DNA of 64,000 nucleotides. Origin: Stratiolaelaps scimitus (Eukaryota; Arthropoda; Arachnida; Mesostigmata; Laelapidae). Under the pieces are notes generated by a model, which saw nothing but the letters and a program-made list of their open reading frames with translations, was not told where the DNA came from and searched no databases. A program made the position numbers and the translations under genes. Below, piece after piece: positions 40,101-50,672 of this stretch (its first letter is position 1; every line of letters starts with the position of its first letter). The stretch covers positions 19,199,501 through 19,263,500 of the forward strand of contig JABWDB010000001.1 in assembly GCA_019614645.1 (NCBI GenBank), written 5' to 3'.

Positions 40101-43100
40101 GTGAGGAATCACTTTTCTTTCTAAAGCTGAGGTAGGGCACGGGGAGCAGTGAGAATCCGTTCAACTGTATTTCATAGTAGAGACGGTAATGATATGGACT
40201 TTCGGAACATTAACCATTTGAAAACACGGCTGAGGCAAGAGCTGAAGATCGCAATTATTGTGCGGCCGGCCGGCCGGCCGACCTCCACTCGGCGGGGCTA
40301 CCAACCCAGCTAATCATTTATTAGAACTAGTTTGAGAACGTCTACGGGTGTCGGTTCCCTTGGAAGAATATCAACTTTGTCAGCCAATCGCGTCACCTCA
40401 TTGCACCCACCAGCAGAATTCGCGGCCCTTGCATTTGCCCCTGCGCCAAAATTCATCATGAAGTTGAATCAACCGCAAACACCCACATTGTGGCTTGTTC
40501 TCGAATTCACGTTTGGGAGTTAAAGTTCTCTCGACAATGTTCGCTTACCCGGTCCAGCGTTCTCGTCGACGTTTGGCGTGTACACGTCCTGCGAGAATTT
40601 CGGCGCCTCGTCATTTTTATTCTCCGTATAGATGCGTACGGTCGCCGTCCCGGTAAGTGGCGGTTCCCCTCGATCGGTGGCCTTCACCGTGAGGACATAC
40701 GTGTTATTCACGTCCGCGTCGAGCCGCTTATTCGAATAGATGTTACCTTTCGAATCGATCGTAAAGTCCTCCTTGTCTAGTGAGTACGTGATTTCGGCGT
40801 TTCGTCCTGTGTCCATATCGGTGGCTTTCACCTGTAGGATTGACGTGCCGACCGATACGTCCTCGTCAATGTTGTGCGCCTGATAGTCAGGCAACTCGAA
40901 GCGGGGCGCATTGTCATTGACGTCCGTCACCTTGATGACGAGCTCGACGGAGGTTGAAAACCCGCCGGAATCTTCGGTGGCGGTTACGATGAGCGAGTAG
41001 CTTTTCGGCTGGCGAAGATCTTCGTAGTCGAGCTCCTTGGCCAATTTGACGATACCGGACGTGGGCCCAATGTTGAACGTGCCCGCACCTTTGCCTTGTG
41101 CCCGCAGCGTGTAACGAATCTCGCGATCAGCGAATGATTTAGCCTTCACCTCGATGATGCTGTAAATGAAAGAGAGATAATGTTAGCGGGTTAAGGTCAC
41201 TGTGCGTCGAAGAATGTAGACGGTATATTCGACGTCCATACGAATGAGCTATCGAACAAAAACATGTAATAGATATGCACACGTACATTTATTTGCAATA
41301 TGCTACGGCTACTATGACATCTATGTCGATTATGTTATCACTGCCTGTATTTCATTCTACTATTATTATTATTATTAGTATTATTATTATGTTCGTGTGT
41401 GCACCGTAAATATCCAATGATGGTTATTGCTATTAAGATGGGTGCTGCGGATTGGCAACTCCGGAAACCGCATTCGGTTGTCGTTGACGTACATAACTGT
41501 GAGTCGAGCTTGCGATTCTCATTTGATCAGTCAGTCAGTCAGCCAATTACGTGAATTGGACTAATACACCATAGGCGCTACCGTGAGAATATAGGCATAC
41601 ACTCGTAAATAGAGTACATTTACTTTGGCTGTCATAGGCAATAAAGCTGATACTGTATCACTAAGATCTAGTTTCCAAGTGTATTATGATTATTATTAGT
41701 ATCACCACGAAAGCCGAAGAACTCACGCACACATGAATGAAGGCTAAGATGCACGCCTGATGCTCTATCTAAATCTACATACGTTTGGAAAAATACCACC
41801 AGGCCACCTTGCGTCGTGCTTAGAGAATTCTCTTAGCTATCATCATAATGCGACGATCAGATTTCGGCTCGCGGTTCAGCCCCATCCGAGTTCTCGCCGT
41901 TGGAAGGAAAGAGTACTCGCATAAGCACGCATTGGCCGAGCGACCGACCGACCGAGCTACTGGGTGATTTTAATTACGTCGACCTCAACATCCCCCGCAC
42001 CCGCTCATTCCTCTGCTTTCCCACTGAGTGAATTTGCTTCAGGCCGCCCACTTGAAACCGCAGAAAAGGAAGTTCCCCCGGCCATGATTACGTTTCAAGC
42101 GACGTTGCCCGACCCCAGTACGCTTTGCGTCCGCTAGCCTCGCGTGCATCCTCCCCTGCGTCGTCCCGCTGCAGACGGCAAGCCATTGGCCAATGCGGAG
42201 AGCGAACACAAACGGGAAAGCAGCCACAGCAGCAGCAGCTGCATATGAGAACTAACTCGCCAACAACAGCCACCGCCGCAGGAGCAGCCGTTGCCACCGA
42301 TATCGAGACAGAACCGCCGGCACCAACACCGCAATTCGTTCACTGTGTTTCCGCTCGTCGACCGCAAATGAATTCGGGAAGCGGTTGCTATACGGGAAGA
42401 TGAGCGGTTCCGGCCGCCCTCTCTCTCTAGCCACGAATGGATCGTAGTCGCCCAATATCTTGTTCTACTGAAAGCTGCGTTAAATGCTCAAATCGAAGTT
42501 ATCCACAAAACGAGGGGAAAAAGTGATCGATGGTCATATACATATACGTGCATCAGGCGATTACTAATAAACTAGAATCATTGCACTACACGCATGTATA
42601 GGCATATCGTCCCGAGACAGCATTCGCCCCTTTCAGGGTGGTGCTGCTGCTGCCCGCATCTGCTGTTACTTAAGTACGCGTAGGCGATATTCCAAGAGGA
42701 GCTCTCGCCGATCGCAAGAAGACTACCTCAACCAGCATCGATTCACCCACGCCAATTCCTTCATTCTGTCCTCTCTGCCCTTTCTACTGCCACAAGAGCA
42801 AATGAGGACGATGGCGAAGAATCAGAAGACGAAGAACAACAGCGAGAAAAAGAAGATGATTTCTCTCGTTCACCTTCCCGTCCCCCGTCCGACTTCGCTA
42901 TCTTCACTTGCTTGCCTACTATTCAAGATAGTACCCAAATGACTCCTCTCCCAATGAAGGGTCGACGACCTCAGACAATACCTCACCACCATCTCCCCGC
43001 TGGCCACACTGGCTGCTGCTGCTGCTGCTTCTGCCGGTGCTCTGCGGTGGCGATCATGGCGGTGGCCCGTGCTGCTGGTAACGGCCACTGCGATCTATCG

Positions 43101-46100
43101 CGCACAGCCTGTGAGCCCCTCGGTGAGTTAAACAGCGTGGAACGCGGCCAGCGAGCGAGCGAGCGTGTGGACTCGGCGTTACAGTCTCTACAATGAGCGG
43201 AACCCAACCCAAGAATATATATTTCTTTTGCCTTCAACGAATGAATAAGTCGACAACAGCAGCAACAACAGCAACAGCAGCAGCAACAACAACAACGACA
43301 ACGATATTTTATGTTGCGTCCATACGGAGCACTTCAATAGTCGCCGGGTATAGCAAGTCAGAAAGGAGTCAATCACACATAGGCGAACATGTACATACGC
43401 AGATCGTCCCACAAGATTAGCTAAATGCTATTTTTCCGGACACTTAAATATCGATCAGGCGTCGAAGAAGACGTGGCGCCTACGTCCGCATTGCATGTAG
43501 CGCAGGTTCGTCGTCCACTGAGAGATAGAATGTCGCCGCAGACAGAATAGATGCGGTAAAAAAAGGGCAGGAACAGATAAACTTGGTGCACATTGACGGC
43601 TACTGTAAAAGAAACCTCTTTACTTTTGTCATCGGCTGGCCGCGTTGCTTGTTCCTGTTGTACATCGCGGCAACGACCCGAAGGGGTCCTGCTGCCGTCG
43701 CCACCGCCGCCGCCGCCGTTACCACAACGACAACAACGACAATCGCCTGAGGTGATTCTCTCTACAACGGAGTTGCCTTTGGCATTAACAATGGCGATGA
43801 TCCGGACGACGCAAGCAGCGGTCCAAGCAGCAGCAACAGCAGCAGCAGCAGTAAGCGGCAATAACGACGAGACAGCGACAATAACAACAACAACGGCATT
43901 GTGGCCGGATGCGCAAATCAGAGGGATAAATACGCGATACTATCGGCGTAACAATGCCATAAGCGAGAACATATCGGCATAGGTCACATCGATGCGGCGG
44001 ACATGGACAACGAGGGATGAACGAGAATTCGTGGGACGTATAAATAATATCTTGTGTCAGCACTTTTTCGAGAAGGACTGTTGCGGGAATAGCGATTGTC
44101 AATAGTCCTTCTTGATCCGACGCGCGGGGTTCCTCTGTGATATTATGAAGTTTTGCTTGTGGTCGATGCAGACTTTTGTACACAGTATGCAGAGTTTTTC
44201 GTTGGATTAAATTCACCTTGCGCTTGGATGGCTTGAGTTTCGGCATGGCCGGCATTGTCTGTGCTAGTACTATCGAGGCTGACATTGTTCATCTACCTTA
44301 AAATTGATATATATATGAATATACTTTTACATGGTGGGGTGTATGGTGGGATGCGAGTTGTCGATCTACGCTGGCACAAGTCGCGTCAAGCGATGGGTGC
44401 TGTGGATGCAAGACCTATGATGGATCTCGTAGGTGGTGACAAATATTGTACAATCATCATTCATGTCTTCTGCTCTAGATCTTCATAGCAACTTATTACG
44501 GGGAGGGGGGAGATTGGAAAGCCGGTTCACCTGTGGCTCGTCTAAACAGAATCAGCCGTGGAAATCATCTCACGAGGCCAATGAACGGATAGCAGAATAC
44601 ATCGCTATCAGCCTACCACTGCTCAATGGATTGCACCTCACAGTATCATAGACCGTAATATAGGGTTTCGTTACCGATTGATATATGCATTGACGATTTT
44701 GTGGTTGATACTATTACAATTGTTATTGTACCTTAAAGAACTCTTTATATGATCCTGTTATATCGCTATATAAAATTTCAATTGTTTCTTGATCCCGCTA
44801 TCGTTAAAGTAGACGAGTGTATTCTGTGATGACTATATGCGTTGACCCGGCCGGGGCTCAGGCAGTGGGCGGGCCCCATCCAAAACAGCTTCAAACGAGC
44901 TAACGCGCAGCAGGACACACAGACAACAGGCATTACTCAGCCATTCAGTTATATAGTGCTTGGGTGCTTTATTATTATTATTATTAATTATGATTATTAT
45001 TGTATTATCGAAATTGTCATTCCACTTGAAACGTTTGAGTTCACGTTTAATTCGATCGAATAGATTAGGACGGAAAATAGCGAGCAATTCTGCCTCAAAT
45101 CCTATCCACTTCCGCCAACTGTCATCGTCGTTCTTGTTGTTGTTGTCTGCAGCGGCGACGTCTGCGACAGGAAAGCCCGCCCCATTTCAAAATACGGCAC
45201 AGTGGCAACGCCGTTCACGGCTGAAACGACAGCGGACATTTCCGCTCAGTCCAACTGCACGCCACTCTCTGTTGCGCTCTCTGGCCAGTTTACTGCTCAG
45301 TGCGAATCGCTCACGGGCTCCAGGGCCTGTCGTACGGAACCGGCGCGCTGGCTGGATACCACACAGCAACGACTGTATTTATAACTACGAAAAGGAAGAC
45401 AATGCTATCACAAAGGCACCATCTCCTCGGGGTGGGCCACCTGCCCACACAAGTGAGCACCTCAGCAGCAAAAGTGGAGTCGGCCCCGAGAGATAGGTGA
45501 TCAACCAAACCAGCCACAAACATGAACGTCCGCGAACAACGACTCGGCACTACCGCTAGCTGCTGTGCTGCGGTGTGATTGATGTCTGTTGCTCTACGTA
45601 TAGCGACAACGGCAACAACTACAGCAGGAACAGCCGAATTACTTCTGCTAAATTGCCATTGTACAAATACTCAAGCATCCCCCGTACGGTCTGCTGCTGC
45701 TAGCGCGACGCCGGGACAAGGACGAGTGGAAATTTCATGAAAGACTTTTCTAGCGAATTGCGCTATACGCGTCGTCGCCGGCGCCAGTCAATGCGAGACA
45801 ATTATATGTGTACACAATGCGAAAGACAAATTTTCTATATAGAATGAACGCATTTGTCAGTTCAGCATAATATACTCATGAATTCTTAAAATTCAACTCA
45901 AAATAGGTGACAAATTCGCCTCTTCAAACGCGTATAGATATATATATATATACGCACACATATATTGTACTTTGGTGTGTACTGTGCAATGCGTTCACCG
46001 GTATGCGTTGCAAAGGGTGACAAGTTCTATATATCCCTCTGTTTATATTTCTGTATTTTGTAGTTTAATTGTTATGGTTGTATCTGTTAACAGCAGCGAG

Positions 46101-49100
46101 GCGGGAACACTTACTCGGAGTCTTTCTTCTGACTTTCAGGTATTGTGGCTTCGTACTGAGGGACATAGAATTGCGGGGGTCGCTTGCCACCGACAATTGA
46201 CAGCCGCTCTTCCTTGGTGCTCTGGTATTGGCGTTCGCCGACGGGTCCGCTGAGATCCTCCGCTTTGACATATAAGACGTATTCCTTATCCAGCATGAAA
46301 GGGGCGGTACCGACGGTTATGATCTCGCCGGAAAGCGCGTCGACCTCGAAGCGCTGACCGCCTGAAAGGTCAATGTGGAAAGACAAAGAAATGGCTTAAT
46401 CAGATATACCAATAATAATGGTTATAATAATTACTACCACTAGCTGTCACTAAAATAATAGGTGACTCCAATACAGTCGTTGCTCAAAGTAAGCCATATA
46501 TATATATATATATATATATATGCGCATACAGTACATTTCGTACACCACCTCCTTCAAAAAAAAGTGTAAATATCGATTCCTTCCAAATCATGATTAAGTG
46601 CAGTGACAAGTATTCGACACAGCGATCACTGAGAGAAATAATGAAATATGTGTTGCATATTCATCATAGAGAGGAGGGTATGATTTCGATACTAGTTCAC
46701 CACAGCAGTCTTGCATCATGCGTGTACATTTTGACATTTCGAAGCGATCATCGGCGAGCTACTATATGAAAATGCTGTTGTCCCTTTTTTTTTTTGGAAG
46801 AATAAGGTGGTCGACATGATTTCTTCATTTGGCTTTAAAGTGCTACATTCGACCGGGCTAAAAAGGTAACATGTCGCTGTCAGTTCTCGGTTGTCTCGAC
46901 AACGATGATGGTCACGACGGTGGCGGCGGAGACGAAGTGCCTATTTGCGAATTGTTCTATAGTCATTAAGTGGAATATACAGCATCAAGTTGTTGGGCCA
47001 ATTGTTGCTTCACCTGCTGACTGACCGCGAACGCCAGGCGAGGTGGCGCCGTCGTCAGTGGTGATTTTGAATCATCAGTTTACACTGCGAAGCCCCTATT
47101 TCTCCTGTCGTCTTGTTCAGTATATAGAAGAAAGCAAGATTAGTTGCCTGCTCCCATTGTCGGGTCCGAAGCCCAGTTCTCAGCAGCCAACCCAGTTACA
47201 CATCAACATGACCAGCTCTGCTCAGAACGTTCCCTTGGCAAACAAATCAAGACGATCCGATGCACACGAAGAGCTACGTGCACACGTCAACAGCAATCGC
47301 AAACGATAAACACCAACAAGCAAATGTCACGATTTATGCATTGACGATGACGTCGATTATATCGTGGAGCCAACAAGAGTGGCAGAAACCGAAGGGGTGG
47401 ATTAGTGTTAATCAGAGGCCGCAGATGGCGAGCCGTGTAGTGAACAAAACTGTGCAAACAGGCCCTACACATAGGCTTTCATCAAACAACGAATGGTCGC
47501 TGTGAGAGAGAGAGAGAGAGAGGGGGGAAGATAATAGCAACGACACTTGGGACAGTTCGCACCCTAAATGAACACATACGAACATTACATATAAGATTGA
47601 CCCGAAAGGTATCGTAGAAATAAAAGTAAGCAGAAACAGCCATTATAGATGCGTCAGAAATGGGATTGACGCAGCTTTATCTGAGAACCGGGTAGAGGTT
47701 GTACACGGGAATAGTGATAGAGATAATGGCTGGGGTCATGAGGGGCTATGTTTGTATCGAATTCCTAAATGTGTCAACTGGATAATATCAAACGTTCAAA
47801 ATTGTCGTTTGCCACTTCTTAATTATTACTAGATATGTATATAGGTGTATGTGGATAGGAACCCTCAGCGAGATTCTGTCGTTCGAGGGTCACCACCCGT
47901 CATCTGTGCGAAGTTTACACATGTGATGATCATCGAGGATACTTGGTTGTCCCTCGCGTCCTATATTTGACCAAAATTAAATTAAGCTATTGTCGCAGGT
48001 AAAGTAATAAAATGAAAATCAAGTAAATATTAGTTGGTGTTGTGGAGGCTGGCTCGACGAAGGGTCGCGTTGTCGCCTCATGACACTTTAGCTAACTAAG
48101 GCAACACAGAAAGGTCGCGAGCTCGCGTTCGGCATCGGCCCCAAGCATGCATAAATAGTATGTTGTGTAATGTTTAGTGCCGACGCTACCTCCTCGAAAC
48201 TCTGTGGTCACCCAACAAAGAGGCGTAAGTGACCAGCTAAGCTATACTCACTATACACTACATTAGACACGTACACCAGTATAGCTTCGCATGAAATGCA
48301 AAAAGCTGAAGTCAATTCGCTCCAAAGTCGAATTTCGACTGATCCTCCCTATACTTGCAGCGTTCATATGCGTTGGAGAACACAACTACACAGCGTCACG
48401 TGCTGTAACCGGAAACGAAAAATCTTGTGTCCGAACGGTTTTGACCGGTCAGAATCAGTAAGAGGACAACTTGTCCCTGTTCCAGACCCGCAGGACGGGC
48501 AACGTCGGCCGACGCCGAGACACCGTAGCTCCTGCTCCTCTGCTATGACTACTGCTACTCCAACTATTACAGCTTGGCCCTGACGCCCCCATCACGGCCA
48601 CTGCTACATCGTACAATCAGCTTGCAATCTACTGAGTCAGTCCGCTCACCGCTCCTCTCTCACTCACTCGCTGCTCTCCCCGATCTCGTTTTCTCCGCTG
48701 ACGTTTAACGGGACAGACTGGAAGGAACAGCCGTAAGAGGTTGGTGACAGCCAGCGGCGATACGACGTCTCCCGGCCCGACGGTACGTCCTGGACCCGTC
48801 GGGACGTACCCGTCGGGACGTACCCGTCGGGAGGCGGTGGGTGGAAACAAGGAACACAACCAAGCAGCGAACGAAGCAAACGGAACGAAGGCAGGACGGA
48901 CAGAGGAAACGACAACGTCTTGTCGGACAGCTGGTGGCGAGGCGCAGCTGTTGTGCTGGGCGACAACGTGTGTCGAGCAGATGGGCAGGCGGAAGGCCTG
49001 CGGGCCGGTCACCTTCTGGATGGCAAGAGAAACAGAGAGGAGGGGACTGCGACGGAATTATAGAAGTGGAATAGAAAACGGAATTTGCTGCTTGGACGTC

Positions 49101-49359
49101 AACTGGAGTAAATATACACTGACGATAGTACACCACTAGTTGGACTAGACGGCGATGACGACGACGACGACGCAATCGTCCTTGCTTACTTCTTTACGAT
49201 TTGCTACATATAGGGGTTCACGGAGGGAACTCTCGGCCTACCCAATGGCTACCGGCCGAGGAGAGGCACATTGCCCTCGGAACTTCGAGGTAAGACCGGC
49301 CTCGATGGGAGTCGCTAAACCCGGTAGGTCCCAGAAAGACCATCCGTAAGTCCGTAAGT

Positions 49360-49395
<36 letters not shown>

Positions 49396-50636
49396 GATGT
49401 AGTCTACTCGAGCGAACTAGGCAACAAAACAGCACAGCGAGACAAAGCGAGAAAAGAAAGATAAATGGACGAATTCCTTCCTTCCATTGAAGGATTTGCT
49501 TCATACAATCATCGCAACGAGATGAGTGCAAGGCGTAAACAAACAGAAAGATGAAATAAAAGAGCAAAAAAGAGGCAGAAGGCGGAGATATCAATGGAGA
49601 AATACAATAATGGGGCAACTCGAGCGATTGGAAGGATGCAGAGCAGTGATGTGCACCGTTTCGCCTGGGTCTGTTGTCTGTGTGATGATTTAGCGATAGG
49701 TACGCTTCAACCTTGGATCTGTAGCCGAATTTGCAAGGATGACAAAAATTGCCGAAGTGTTGGTGACACACGGTACGCGATGGTCGGTAAAAACATGAGT
49801 CAACCTAGCGCAAACGAGAAGCATCGTATGCTCAACAGCGTTCAGCAGATAGGTTTCACGAGATGGCACTCGACGAGAAAGGGTTAAAACGTAGTGTATT
49901 TTCGAGCGGTACTCGCACAATGTTGAAATGTAATCAAGGCACACATCGAACGAACGAACGAACGGCGGAAACGACTTCCTCCTCGTCTGGTTCTTAACGG
50001 GACCTTCCATGCAGACCTGGCATACACGGCACCGCGCATCGGTCCAAGTTCGCAAGTCACGCTCCCGAAAATAGGAGCCTTCTTATCAACTTTCAGAGGG
50101 TGAGCTCCGCGAGCTCCGATGTCTTCTCGCTTCGCCTTCCTCGAAAATTGCACTCTTCTCTCTATGTTTTCGCCACCCCTCATCCAACACTGCGCCGTCG
50201 ATCGTTTCGCCACCCGATCGTATGTGTCTTCGGCCGGCCAGTACCCGAAGGGCGGCAGGACACGCGGCCCGTTCACAGGACAGCGGAGGCGTCCTGCTGC
50301 TCCCGTATTTTGGTTAGTTGCCCTAACGTCCATTCACCCACCCGCAAACAGTTTTTCTCCCTCGACCTCAACACTCCACTAATTCAAATACGACCGATCG
50401 TAGCACCCATAGCACCCGAGCACTTCGAGCCCGTTCCAAGCCTAACACGCACACACACACACTCTCCGTCTTCCTCCAACACATACATGCAGGCACGTAC
50501 GTGCTCGTTGGAGCACGTGCAGACCAGTCAGCGTCGGCCGTCGACATCGCAAAAGGCGTAAGGAAAACGCTTTCAAAAATAGCAGAACTTTTGGAAACTC
50601 GGGTCATTTTCAGGCGTTATCGTCGGAGTATATATA

Positions 50637-50672
<36 letters not shown>

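Larger units (their letters stand above)
37320..40548 (-). other. CadN: CadN intron 3 (3,229 bp)
   Basis: The intron holds an AT-rich foldback (37497-37545), a 20-bp minisatellite (37877-37950), GC-rich low-complexity sequence (about 38080-38560 and 39150-39520), a C14 run (39790-39803) and a GGCC tandem (40263-40280). Short open frames here lack domain similarity. No second copy of exon E4 is seen. Confidence 0.75.

Noticed and set aside
47000..47110. Minus-strand stretch that briefly reads like a cadherin-type segment
   Set aside because: Reading frame is short, lacks cadherin strand motifs and linker, and has no convincing splice sites. E1 joins E2 perfectly without it.
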